In this document: piece by piece, positions 1 to 6,906 of the stretch
Numbering within the stretch: the first letter of the stretch is position 1
How the letters are laid out: the number at the start of each line of letters is the position of its first letter
NCBI GenBank assembly: GCA_017644425.1
Contig: JAEPLN010000002.1
Location: forward strand, 1 to 41,267
DNA: 41,267 nucleotides
Origin: Prochlorococcus marinus CUG1433
GTDB lineage: Bacteria > Cyanobacteriota > Cyanobacteriia > PCC-6307 > Cyanobiaceae
Direction of reading: 5' to 3'
The notes under the pieces: generated by a model
Database searches by the model: none
What the model saw: only the letters and a program-made list of their open reading frames with translations
Told to the model about the DNA's origin: nothing
Program-made: the position numbers and the translations under genes

Positions 1-52
1 TGGAACTCCAGATCAAACTGGTGTAATGGTTAAAACATCATTCAGCTTCTAA
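1..52 (+). CDS. C-terminal end of a probable outer-membrane porin (partial)
   Basis: Only the last 16 codons are inside the window, read in the frame starting at base 2 and ending with TAA at 50-52. The peptide ends GVMVKTSFSF. A final beta strand with alternating hydrophobic residues and a C-terminal Phe is the usual ending of outer-membrane beta-barrels, where it acts as the assembly signal. Cyanobacterial Som-type porins end this way. A strong terminator hairpin follows about 35 bases after the stop. The porin call is an inference from this short tail; the rest of the protein lies outside the window. Confidence 0.45.
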   Translation, partial: GTPDQTGVMVKTSFSF

Positions 53-87
53 ATTAAAATCTAATTTAGAAATCTTACACACATCAA

Positions 88-117
88 AAAGACCTGCAAA
101 TGCAGGTCTTTTTTTTG
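88..117 (+). terminator. Rho-independent terminator after the porin-like gene
   Basis: A perfect inverted repeat AAGACCTGCA / TGCAGGTCTT with a two-base AA loop is followed by a run of eight T. This is a textbook intrinsic terminator for plus-strand transcription leaving the porin-like gene. The A run on its left side means it could also work on the minus strand. Confidence 0.85.
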
Positions 118-239
118 ACTTATTTTAAAAAATATCTAATTTTTTTAATATTAGTTCGTATTAATAAACGGTCAAATTACATAAATAAGATATTCTAATA
201 ACATGTTTAATAAATCTTTTAATTAATTCAATATAAATA

Positions 240-398
240 ATGTCTCCAATATTTAAATGTCTTATTTGTCGTAAAGATATAGAAAGATCAACAAAAACAT
301 TTTGGATAAAAAAAGGACATTTGCTATGTTCAACATGTCTAGATAATATTGATAAAAATAATTTTAGTAATAAACATATTCCAAAAAAATCTAATTAA
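240..398 (+). CDS. 52-residue double-CxxC (zinc-ribbon-like) small protein
   Basis: An ATG at 240 opens a 52-codon frame ending in TAA at 396-398. The protein has two CxxC pairs, CLIC at residues 7-10 and CSTC at 30-33, separated by 19 residues with a basic middle. That arrangement is typical of a small treble-clef or zinc-ribbon metal-binding fold. The C-terminal 20 residues are Asn/Lys-rich and probably unstructured. No function can be assigned: small zinc-ribbon proteins may bind nucleic acid or a protein partner. It stands alone between two hairpins (88-117 and 401-421) with no co-directional neighbour. The regular spacing of the four Cys argues for a real gene despite its size. Confidence 0.55.
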   Translation: MSPIFKCLICRKDIERSTKTFWIKKGHLLCSTCLDNIDKNNFSNKHIPKKSN

Positions 399-400
399 TA

Positions 401-421
401 AAAAACCCCCAAATTGGGGGC
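401..421 (-). terminator. GC hairpin with a T tract on the minus strand
   Basis: CCCCCAAATTGGGGG is a five-GC-pair stem extended by AAATT pairing. On the minus strand it is followed by six T (the A run at 400-405), so it reads as an intrinsic terminator for transcripts coming from the right, that is from hli or from the region between. On the plus strand there is no T run, although the hairpin lies just 8 bases after the stop of the 52-residue gene. Confidence 0.7.
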
Positions 422-738
422 TGTAAAATTATAGATTTGATAATTAATAAAAAAAGTTTAGGCCTGATTAGCTAACTTGCTTTCATTTAAATTCAAAACC
501 ATAATAACCGATTATGATAATTAGGATTAGTAATTAAAGTAATTACCTAATAATTTCATTCATTAGATAATTATTGTAATTATTATCTGTGTTGGCCTGT
601 GAAATTAACTGATATTAACTCTTAAAAATTGATAAATGTAATATTTTAAAGAGTTAATAATTAATTGTAAATTGTAGTGGAAGTTAAATATTTTATATAT
701 TTAGGAGCACTACTTTCAATTTAATTTCTAGTTAAATC
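421..738. other. Structured AT-rich intergenic stretch; possible small RNA or long hli 3' UTR
   Basis: No convincing reading frame is present in these 318 bases. Three inverted repeats are visible: GTAATTA/TAATTAC around 530-546, an imperfect stem AGATAAT...ATTATCT around 566-589, and TTAACTCTT (615-623) with AAGAGTTAA (649-657). The minus-strand terminator at 401-421 closes the region. Either the hli transcript carries a roughly 320-base structured 3' UTR or a separate minus-strand small RNA lies here. I do not recognise a named cyanobacterial RNA family. Confidence 0.35.
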
Positions 739-846
739 TTAAAACCAACCAGGAATAATCTGTCCAGTGGTTACATAAGCACCGACAGCTGCAACAAAAC
801 CTAACATTGCTGCCCAACCATTAAAACGTTCTGCTTCAGGAGTCAT
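739..846 (-). CDS. hli: High-light-inducible protein (Hli/HLIP), 35 residues
   Basis: The 35-residue frame starts with ATG at 844-846 and ends with TAA at 739-741. It contains the chlorophyll-binding signature ERFNGWAAMLGF (residues 6-17) at the start of a single transmembrane helix running to about residue 27, and ends in PGWF. Hli proteins are one-helix relatives of plant light-harvesting proteins. In the thylakoid they bind chlorophyll and carotenoid, quench excess energy, and assist photosystem II assembly and repair. The length matches the short Hli forms that are multicopy in Prochlorococcus. The promoter just upstream carries an HLR1-type repeat, in keeping with light-stress control. 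The gene is monocistronic. Which numbered hli paralogue it is cannot be told from the sequence alone. Confidence 0.93.
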   Translation of the reverse strand: MTPEAERFNGWAAMLGFVAAVGAYVTTGQIIPGWF

Positions 847-873
847 AATAAAAAAAAGAAATTTATGTTAACT

Positions 874-903
874 ATTGTAACAGGCTTTGTGAAGCTTTGT
901 AAA
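874..903 (-). promoter_or_regulatory. hli promoter with HLR1-type RpaB-binding direct repeat
   Basis: On the minus strand a -35 TTTACA (898-903) and a -10 TACAAT (874-879) are 18 bases apart, each one base off consensus. Overlapping the -35 is the direct repeat TTTACAAA-GC-TTCACAAA (886-903). This fits the published HLR1 consensus of two (G/T)TTACA(T/A)(T/A) octamers two bases apart, with one mismatch in the second copy. RpaB binds HLR1 at high-light genes in cyanobacteria. A site on the -35 suggests repression in low light; that is inference. The -10 ends 28 bases before the ATG. Confidence 0.7.
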
Positions 904-1332
904 GTATTTTTGAGTTTTTCTGGAATAAAATGTTTCGTTTGTTTTAGGCAGATTTTATTTGCGACAAAAATGCTTCATTTGTGCTCATCAAATTGATTAC
1001 TGATTATTTTTAATGTTTGAAATATATTCTGAATTTATTGATTTTGATAAGTTATTTTAGGTTTAATACTACAACTTCTTTATTCGGTTCCCTCCATAAT
1101 TGAAAATTAAATATGATTGATGGACTTTGTTTCAATCAAATTAAATTACTATTTACCATTAAAATATTTGGACTGTTTTTTAGTGTTTATAGAGTCCTTG
1201 TTGTGGTACTAATTAATCCTTTGCATTCTAGGAAAAAGCTTTGATACCTTTATATGAACATTATTAGGAGAAAACCTGAAAAGTTAAGTACTTTTTATGA
1301 TTTACGAAAAAGTGACTCAATATTAAGAAATG
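904..1332. other. Gene-free stretch between hli and tRNA-Lys
   Basis: These 429 bases hold no frame with convincing coding character on either strand. They are AT-rich, with only weak palindromes such as GATTGA...TCAATC near 1113-1137. I see no clear terminator, riboswitch or RNA family. Confidence 0.4.
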
Positions 1333-1404
1333 TGGGTCGCCTGAGATTCGAACTCAGGACCAGCCGGTTAAAAGCCGGATGCTCTACCGCTGAGCTAGCG
1401 ACCC
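1333..1404 (-). tRNA. tRNA-Lys (anticodon UUU)
   Basis: The minus strand reads GGGTCGC ... GCGACCC with discriminator A, a seven-base-pair acceptor stem. It has a D arm with AGCTCAGCGGTAGAGC, an anticodon stem CCGGC/GCCGG around loop CTTTTAA (anticodon TTT), and a T arm CCTGAG-TTCGAAT-CTCAGG. All four arms pair fully and the gene is 72 bases long. The 3' CCA is not encoded, as is common in cyanobacteria, so it must be added after transcription. Confidence 0.97.
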
Positions 1405-1580
1405 ATTATGTAAAATCGAGTACATATGAAATTATCCCTTTTTAAGGTAAAAAAAACAACTCCTTATCTCAAGTTGAACAATAGAAATACAATTCTTAAC
1501 TTATGAGATAAAAAATTAAAAATTCTCTCCATATTCACAGTTGAAAGGTAAAATATTCTTTATACAACAGAATTTTTAAA

Positions 1581-1697
1581 ATGCTTAGAACAATTGTAGT
1601 TTTCGCACCAATTATTGCTGCACTAGCTTGGGTGATCTTCAATATTCAAAAACCAGCAAGAGAGCAATTTAATAGAGACTTTTTGGGTAAGGATTAA
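1581..1697 (+). CDS. psbY: Photosystem II protein PsbY
   Basis: A 38-residue protein with one transmembrane helix at about residues 4-21 ([17 protein letters not shown]), followed by a polar tail with [11 protein letters not shown]. The length, the [13 protein letters not shown] helix and the stromal tail match PsbY, a peripheral one-helix subunit next to cytochrome b559 at the edge of photosystem II. PsbY is not essential for oxygen evolution but affects PSII stability. It starts at ATG 1581 and its TAA ends 6 bases before the trmFO start, so the two are probably co-transcribed. The upstream gap (1405-1580) must hold the promoter, but I cannot place -35 and -10 boxes securely. Confidence 0.9.
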
Positions 1698-1703
1698 TTT
1701 AAT

Positions 1704-3113
1704 TTGATTGAAAGACAAGTAACTGTAATAGGAGCAGGTCTTGCAGGGTCGGAAGCTGCTTGGCAGATAGCTAATTCAGGTATACAAGTCAAATTAGTTG
1801 AAATGAGACCTCAAACTTCAACTCCAGCTCACCATTCTAGTGATTTTGGGGAACTTGTATGTAGTAATAGTTTTGGATCACTGAGCCCAGACAGGGCAGC
1901 TGGCTTATTACAAGAAGAATTAAGAACTTTCCGCTCTTTGATAATACAAACTGCAGATAAATTTGCTGTCCCTGCTGGAGGTGCTTTAGCTGTCGATAGG
2001 TCCAAATTTAGTAATTCTTTAACTGAGACTTTATCTGAGCATCCTTTAGTTGAAATCAAAAGATTAGAACAACTAGACCTTCCTAATAGAGACGACATAA
2101 CAATACTCGCTACTGGTCCATTAACTTCAAATGAACTGGCCAGTAAAATCCAATGTTTTACAGGTATTGATACTTGTCATTTTTTTGATGCAGCGAGCCC
2201 AATTATATATGGTGACTCTATCGATAAAGAAATAGTCTTTAAAGCAAGTAGATACGATAAAGGCGATCCAGCTTATCTGAATTGCCCTATGGATAAGAAT
2301 GAATACACAAAATTTAGGAATGAATTAATTTCAGGACAGCAAGCAGACTTAAAGGACTTTGATAAAGAATCTGCAAATTTCTTTGAAGCTTGTTTGCCAA
2401 TAGAAGAAATTGCGAGAAGAGGTCTTGACACCATGAGATACGGCCCTTTGAAATCTATTGGGTTGTGGAATCCAAAATGGGGAGATTTATTTGATAGAGA
2501 AAATAGATTGAAAAATCGGCCTCATGCAATTGTCCAACTAAGGATGGAAGATCTAAAAGGGAAATTACTTAATATGGTGGGTTTTCAGACAAATCTTAAA
2601 TGGTCAGAACAAAAAAGAATTTTCAGAATGATTCCAGGCCTGGAAAAAGCTGAGTTTGTTCGTTTTGGAGTAATGCATAGAAATACTTTTTTAGAATCTC
2701 CCAAATTACTTCTTCCTACACTTCAATTTGAGAAAAGAGAAACTCTTTTAGCTGCCGGTCAGATAACAGGAACGGAAGGGTATGCGGCCGCAGCAGCAGG
2801 CGGCCTGCTTGCAGGAATAAATGCATCCTTATTGGCTAAGGGTAAAAAGCCAGTAACCTTCCCTGATGAATCGATGATTGGCTCTTTAATAAATTTCATC
2901 AGTAATAGAAACCAAATATTGTCTAATCGAAAAAATAAATTTCAGCCAATGCCTGCTTCATTTGGGTTGGTGCCTGAATTAACTGTAAGGATAAAAGATA
3001 AAAGATCAAGATATAAAGCATATCAAAAGAGATCATTAGAAGCTTTAAATGGGTTTAAAAAAATATTAGATTCTTGCTCTGAAAATGATCACTTACTTGT
3101 CAAAATTAACTAA
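1704..3113 (+). CDS. trmFO: FAD/folate-dependent tRNA (uracil-54-C5) methyltransferase TrmFO
   Basis: TrmFO makes 5-methyluridine at position 54 of the tRNA T loop, using methylenetetrahydrofolate as carbon donor and FADH2 as reductant. The 469-residue protein has the N-terminal Rossmann motif [13 protein letters not shown] (residues 8-20) for FAD, the family block [20 protein letters not shown] (53-72), and the C-terminal FAD block [17 protein letters not shown] (about 355-371). The length is normal for the family, formerly annotated gid. The start is TTG at 1704; no ATG lies between the psbY stop and the Rossmann motif. It is followed after 23 bases by crtH in the same direction. Confidence 0.95.
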   Translation: MIERQVTVIGAGLAGSEAAWQIANSGIQVKLVEMRPQTSTPAHHSSDFGELVCSNSFGSLSPDRAAGLLQEELRTFRSLIIQTADKFAVPAGGALAVDRSKFSNSLTETLSEHPLVEIKRLEQLDLPNRDDITILATGPLTSNELASKIQCFTGIDTCHFFDAASPIIYGDSIDKEIVFKASRYDKGDPAYLNCPMDKNEYTKFRNELISGQQADLKDFDKESANFFEACLPIEEIARRGLDTMRYGPLKSIGLWNPKWGDLFDRENRLKNRPHAIVQLRMEDLKGKLLNMVGFQTNLKWSEQKRIFRMIPGLEKAEFVRFGVMHRNTFLESPKLLLPTLQFEKRETLLAAGQITGTEGYAAAAAGGLLAGINASLLAKGKKPVTFPDESMIGSLINFISNRNQILSNRKNKFQPMPASFGLVPELTVRIKDKRSRYKAYQKRSLEALNGFKKILDSCSENDHLLVKIN

Positions 3114-3136
3114 AATAAAAATCAAAATATCTAAAA

Positions 3137-4681
3137 ATGAAATCTAATAAAGGAAATTTCGACGCAATTATCATTGGCTCTGGAATAGGAGGGTTAGTGA
3201 CAGCATCACAATTAGCTGCTAAGGGAGCTAAAGTTTTAGTCCTTGAGAAATATATTATCCCTGGAGGAAGTGGCGGCTCTTTCCGTAGAAATGGTTATAC
3301 ATTTGACGTTGGCGCCTCAATGATTTTTGGATTTGGAGATTCAGGATATACCAATTTATTAACTCGTGCTTTAAAAGATGTAAATGAAAAGTGCGAAACT
3401 ATTCCTGATCCGGTACAACTGGAATATCACCTTCCAAATAACTTTAGTATTTCTGTAGATAAAAATTATGATCAGTTTATAAAAAAATTATCAGCAATTT
3501 TCCCAAAAGAAAAAGTGGGTATCAAAAAATTTTATGATACCTGTGCAAGTGTTTTTAAATGTTTAGATTCAATGCCTCTATTATCAATAGAGGATCCAAG
3601 TTATCTTTTTAAAGTTTTCTTTAAATCTCCATTATCTTGCTTAGGTTTAGCAAGATGGTTACCTGTAAATGCTGGAGATGTCGCAAGAAAGTTTATTAAG
3701 GATCCAATGCTCTTAAAATTTATCGATATCGAATGCTTTTGTTGGTCAGTAATGCCTGCTCTCAAAACTCCTATGATTAATGCTGGAATGGTATTTACTG
3801 ATAGGCATGCTGGCGGTATAAATTATCCAAAAGGTGGGGTAGGAACCATAGCAGAGAAGTTAGTTTCTGGGATGGAAAAATTAGGTAGTAAAATTCGCTA
3901 CAAAGCCAATGTTACTGAAATACTTTTAAAGGATGAGAAGGCAGTAGGCGTTAAGCTTTCAAATGGAGAGGAAATTTACTCAAATATCATTGTATCTAAT
4001 TCCACAAGATGGGACACATTTGGCCTACAAGATAAAGAGAAAGGATTAATTGCGAGTAAAAATGTACCAAAAAGCGAATATAAGTGGTCAGAGACTTATA
4101 AACCTTCTCCTTCTTTTGTCTCAATTCACCTTGGGGTAGAAAAAAAGTTGATAAGAAATAACTTTAATTGTCATCATATAATTGTTGAGAATTGGGATGA
4201 ATTAGAGAGTGAAAAAGGTGTGATTTTTATTTCTATACCTACTTTGCTTGACTCGTCTTTAGCCCCAGAAGGCAAACATATTATCCATGCATTTACTCCC
4301 TCATCTATTAATGAATGGGAAGGACTATCAAGGAAAGAATATCTTCAGAAGAAAGAAGAATATTTTTCATTTCTTGTGGAAAAGATTTCAAATCTTTTGC
4401 CTAATCTAGATCAAAACATTGATCACAAAGAAATTGGTACTCCAAAAACTCATAAAAAGTTTCTAGGAAGATATGAAGGTAGTTATGGACCTATTCCTAG
4501 TCAAAAGTTACTAGGACTTTTACCAATGCCTTTTAATACTACAAAAATTAAAAACCTTTATTGCGTAGGGGATTCATGCTTCCCAGGTCAAGGCTTAAAT
4601 GCAGTAGCATTTAGTGGATATGCTTGTGCTCATAAAATAGGTTCAAAATTAAATATAAATAGTTTCAACTTGCCAGATTAA
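3137..4681 (+). CDS. crtH: Carotenoid isomerase (prolycopene isomerase) CrtH
   Basis: CrtH (CrtISO) converts poly-cis-lycopene to all-trans-lycopene, the substrate for the lycopene cyclases that lead to beta-carotene, alpha-carotene and zeaxanthin. The 514-residue protein belongs to the CrtI-type FAD superfamily. It has an N-terminal dinucleotide-binding motif IIGSGIGGLVTASQLAAKG (residues 11-29), the downstream FDVGASMIFGFG segment, and the C-terminal FAD block CVGDSCFPGQGLNAVAFSG (about 476-494). Length and motifs fit the isomerase branch rather than bacterial phytoene desaturase CrtI. It lies 23 bases after trmFO and 14 bases before a small membrane-protein gene, so a psbY-trmFO-crtH-unknown transcript is plausible. 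Confidence 0.92.
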   Translation: MKSNKGNFDAIIIGSGIGGLVTASQLAAKGAKVLVLEKYIIPGGSGGSFRRNGYTFDVGASMIFGFGDSGYTNLLTRALKDVNEKCETIPDPVQLEYHLPNNFSISVDKNYDQFIKKLSAIFPKEKVGIKKFYDTCASVFKCLDSMPLLSIEDPSYLFKVFFKSPLSCLGLARWLPVNAGDVARKFIKDPMLLKFIDIECFCWSVMPALKTPMINAGMVFTDRHAGGINYPKGGVGTIAEKLVSGMEKLGSKIRYKANVTEILLKDEKAVGVKLSNGEEIYSNIIVSNSTRWDTFGLQDKEKGLIASKNVPKSEYKWSETYKPSPSFVSIHLGVEKKLIRNNFNCHHIIVENWDELESEKGVIFISIPTLLDSSLAPEGKHIIHAFTPSSINEWEGLSRKEYLQKKEEYFSFLVEKISNLLPNLDQNIDHKEIGTPKTHKKFLGRYEGSYGPIPSQKLLGLLPMPFNTTKIKNLYCVGDSCFPGQGLNAVAFSGYACAHKIGSKLNINSFNLPD

Positions 4682-4695
4682 AAGGTTCTTAGTAA

Positions 4696-5202
4696 ATGAT
4701 AGAAAAGTTTAAAACTCTTTTTTTTGTTAAAAGCTCGTTAATTTCTCTATATTTGGCTCTTACTATCCCCATACCGTTTATTGCCATTGACAAATTAAAA
4801 ATTCCCTCAATTTCCATATTTGTTATAGGCCTTTATTTAATTATTAATATCACAAGCGATCATGTTGAAACTTGTAATAATAAAATTTCATATAAAACTA
4901 GCTTGATTTCTAAAGCCTTAGGGAGAAAAAATTGGGAGATTTCTTGGAAAGATATTAAGTTAATCAAATCTCAACCTACCAGTCAGGGTAGTAAGGTTTA
5001 TTACTTTAATACTAATAAAGGTGATAATTACCTCATCCCTCAAAGAGTAGAAAATTTTGAAAGATTTTTGTCAATTGTCTCCCAAAATACATGTATTAAT
5101 GTTAGAGAAATATCTTATATTTCTCCTCTTTGGACCTATAAATTACTTACAGCAATATCTGTTTTAATGGTTATTGGTGAAATTTATGCTTTTGTAATCT
5201 AA
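4696..5202 (+). CDS. Conserved hypothetical membrane protein, PH-domain-like
   Basis: The 168-residue product has two adjacent hydrophobic helices at about residues 13-50 and a third at about 147-166. Between them is a soluble, beta-rich segment of about 90 residues containing ISWKDIKLIKSQ and YYFNTNKGDNYLIPQR. Two membrane spans followed by a WxDI-type beta domain resemble the bacterial PH-like membrane proteins (DUF304/bPH families), but I do not recognise a specific family. It starts 14 bases after crtH and probably shares its transcript; a role in carotenoid synthesis is not supported by anything seen. Its stop overlaps that of the convergent regulator gene by three bases. Confidence 0.75.
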   Translation: MIEKFKTLFFVKSSLISLYLALTIPIPFIAIDKLKIPSISIFVIGLYLIINITSDHVETCNNKISYKTSLISKALGRKNWEISWKDIKLIKSQPTSQGSKVYYFNTNKGDNYLIPQRVENFERFLSIVSQNTCINVREISYISPLWTYKLLTAISVLMVIGEIYAFVI

Positions 5203-5936
5203 ATATTATCAATACTGAATCGGTAACCTTGTTGCCTAACAGTTGTTATGCCTCCACCTTCTCCTAATCCTGCCTGTTCTAACTTTCTTCTTAATGTCAA
5301 GACCTGAGTATCCACAGATCTTGGTCCTCCGCTAAAAGGCGGCCAAGCCATCCTTAGAAGCTCTTGACGGCTTCTAACCATCCCAGGAGGCATCAATAAG
5401 GCACAAAGCAGTGCAAACTCTCTTGGGCTTAATTCTACAGGCTTTTCGCTAAGAGTTACTTGTCTTAGTAAAAGATGAACCTCCAGAGGACCAACCTCAA
5501 CTTTTTCTTGTAATCCTATTCTTCCTCTTTTAAGAAGTGTTCTACATCTCGCTGCTAACTCTTCTAATCCAAATGGCTTTCTAAGTACATCATCAGCTCC
5601 TTCATCTAGTAGATTAACTAATGCTTCAACTCCTGATCTGGCTGTTAGAACAATAACCGCACAACCTAATTGTTGAGCTAGTCTCATTGCAGTATTCTGC
5701 TCAAGAATTTCTGCACTTACTAGAAGATCTGGGGATTGTTCTCTGCATAAGTCGACAGCTTCAGTTGCTGATCCAACAGCCGCTGCAAGATGACCATCTT
5801 GACGAAGTCTTTGTACAAGGACAGTTCTTAGTGTGGGGTGAGGTTCAACAACAAGAACTCTTGATGGAGTTTGAGAGCTCGAAGGCAATTGTGAATTGCC
5901 GGAAGTTGAAGCTAAGATTTGCTCAGTTGATTGCAT
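5199..5936 (-). CDS. OmpR-type response regulator with a degenerate receiver domain
   Basis: The 245-residue protein has a 25-residue Ser/Gln-rich N-terminus, a receiver domain (about 27-140) and a winged-helix DNA-binding domain (about 145-243) with LSPREFALL, VDTQVLTLRRKL and TTVRQQGYRF. The receiver keeps the Thr (VLTAR) and Lys (LRKPF) switch residues. The usual acidic pair is changed to VVEPHP, and the segment PDLLVSAEIL has Ala where the phospho-acceptor Asp is expected. It therefore probably works without classical Asp phosphorylation; NblR is a known cyanobacterial precedent for such OmpR-type regulators. No sensor kinase is adjacent. Three 60-base rows counted by hand have 31, 23 and 29 G+C, clearly higher than flanking genes. 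The target genes are unknown. Confidence 0.85.
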   Translation of the reverse strand: MQSTEQILASTSGNSQLPSSSQTPSRVLVVEPHPTLRTVLVQRLRQDGHLAAAVGSATEAVDLCREQSPDLLVSAEILEQNTAMRLAQQLGCAVIVLTARSGVEALVNLLDEGADDVLRKPFGLEELAARCRTLLKRGRIGLQEKVEVGPLEVHLLLRQVTLSEKPVELSPREFALLCALLMPPGMVRSRQELLRMAWPPFSGGPRSVDTQVLTLRRKLEQAGLGEGGGITTVRQQGYRFSIDNI

Positions 5937-6023
5937 CCTTAATTACTATTGGTCCAGGGCAATTTTTAAACATCATTAATAAGGTATAACAAATGCAAAA
6001 TAAAAATCAGAATCTATCGAATT

Positions 6024-6293
6024 ATGACATCATTTGAAAACCCTAAAGCAATTCGTCATTTTCAATCAATTTGCGATAGTTGCCAAGATTTGGTGACACG
6101 TTTTCATACCCCATCTGATCTTAAATTATATAGTGATGGTTATCTCCAAGCCTTAAGGAATTGCAGTAGTTTAGAGCAGAGAGATCAAGAGAAATTAGAA
6201 AAATTAATAGAGAGATGGATTTTAGATCCCTCAAGTTTTATTGATCCAGAAGGAGATGAAAATAAAGGTTTTTTTGATAAAAAAAGGATTTAA
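6024..6293 (+). CDS. Small conserved cyanobacterial protein (DUF6761-like)
   Basis: An 89-residue soluble protein, divergent from the response-regulator gene across an 87-base gap. It contains NPKAIRHFQSICD near the N-terminus and LYSDGYLQALRNC in the middle, followed by an acidic/basic helix and WILDPSSFIDPE. This pattern (IRHxQ, LRLYxDGYLxALR, DPSxF) recalls a short all-helical family found across cyanobacteria that I associate with DUF6761. No biochemical function is known to me. No membrane span or signal peptide is visible. It is monocistronic: the next gene is on the opposite strand. Confidence 0.8.
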   Translation: MTSFENPKAIRHFQSICDSCQDLVTRFHTPSDLKLYSDGYLQALRNCSSLEQRDQEKLEKLIERWILDPSSFIDPEGDENKGFFDKKRI

Positions 6294-6341
6294 AATATTA
6301 ATTTTTATTAACTTTAATAGTATTTATACTTACTAATTGTC

Positions 6342-6665
6342 TTAAGACGCTAATTCAATTTCTATCTTTTCTTTTAAGGATCCTGAATTATACATTTCGA
6401 TAAGTATGTCAGATCCCCCAAGAAATTCTCCCTTTAGGTAGACTTGAGGAATTGTTGGCCAATCTGAATATTCTTTGATACCTTCTCTAATTTGAAAATC
6501 GCTTAATACATCAAAAGTTCCAAATTCTACACCTAAAGAATTAAGTATTTGAACTACATTATTAGAAAAACCGCATTGAGGCATTAATTTAGTACCTTTC
6601 ATAAATACCATTACTTGATTGGCGTCAATCAGCTTTTGTATCTTGTCTTTAGTTGAGCTGTCCAT
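6342..6665 (-). CDS. grxD: Monothiol glutaredoxin, CGFS type (Grx4/GrxD)
   Basis: A 107-residue single-domain glutaredoxin with active-site CGFS at residues 31-34, preceded by the glutathione-contacting MKGT segment (22-25). The [20 protein letters not shown] block (about 70-89) carries the cis-Pro and the GG..D glutathione-binding turn. CGFS glutaredoxins bind a bridging [2Fe-2S] cluster with glutathione and transfer or sense Fe-S clusters rather than reduce disulfides. The gene sits 3 bases downstream of a BolA gene, its classical partner. In cyanobacteria this class is also called Grx3 or GrxC. Confidence 0.95.
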   Translation of the reverse strand: MDSSTKDKIQKLIDANQVMVFMKGTKLMPQCGFSNNVVQILNSLGVEFGTFDVLSDFQIREGIKEYSDWPTIPQVYLKGEFLGGSDILIEMYNSGSLKEKIEIELAS

Positions 6666-6668
6666 AAT

Positions 6669-6899
6669 TTAATTTGGTGTTTCAGTTTTTAATGCAAGTG
6701 CATGTATGGCCTCTGAAGCTAATTCTGCCTTTAATGCAGAATAGATTAGCTGATGCTGTTTAACTAATGATAAGCCATTGAATTCAGATGAAATTACAGT
6801 TACTTGTAAATGATCATTTCCCTTAATGTTTTCTACTAAAACTTGAGAATTTGGTAATTTTTTAGTGATCAAATTAATAACCTCTTTTTTGGTAATCAT
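6669..6899 (-). CDS. bolA: BolA family protein
   Basis: A 76-residue protein of the BolA/YrbA fold. The class II KH-like pattern is visible: VISSEFNGLSLVKQHQLIYSAL in two halves (residues 35-49, then 50-56), followed by AIHALALKTETP with the invariant His66. His30 in the loop GNDHLQV sits where BolA proteins supply the second cluster ligand. BolA proteins form [2Fe-2S]-bridged heterodimers with CGFS glutaredoxins, and the gene lies directly upstream of one with a 3-base gap. Such pairs are used in iron sensing and cluster trafficking. It is 7 bases downstream of the exported-protein gene on the same strand. Confidence 0.93.
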   Translation of the reverse strand: MITKKEVINLITKKLPNSQVLVENIKGNDHLQVTVISSEFNGLSLVKQHQLIYSALKAELASEAIHALALKTETPN

Positions 6900-6906
6900 A
6901 ATTTAT

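Noticed and set aside
1254-1445. A 63-codon plus-strand frame over the tRNA-Lys region
   Set aside because: It runs antisense through the complete tRNA gene; the tRNA explains the sequence and the peptide has no coding character.
1419-1505. A short frame of about 26 codons beginning MKLSLFKVKK between tRNA-Lys and psbY
   Set aside because: Too short, Lys/Asn/Leu-rich as expected by chance in AT-rich DNA, and without a ribosome-binding site.
5687-5989. A 100-codon plus-strand frame opposite the response regulator
   Set aside because: It lies antisense to a gene with clear receiver and winged-helix motifs; its length follows from the higher GC there.
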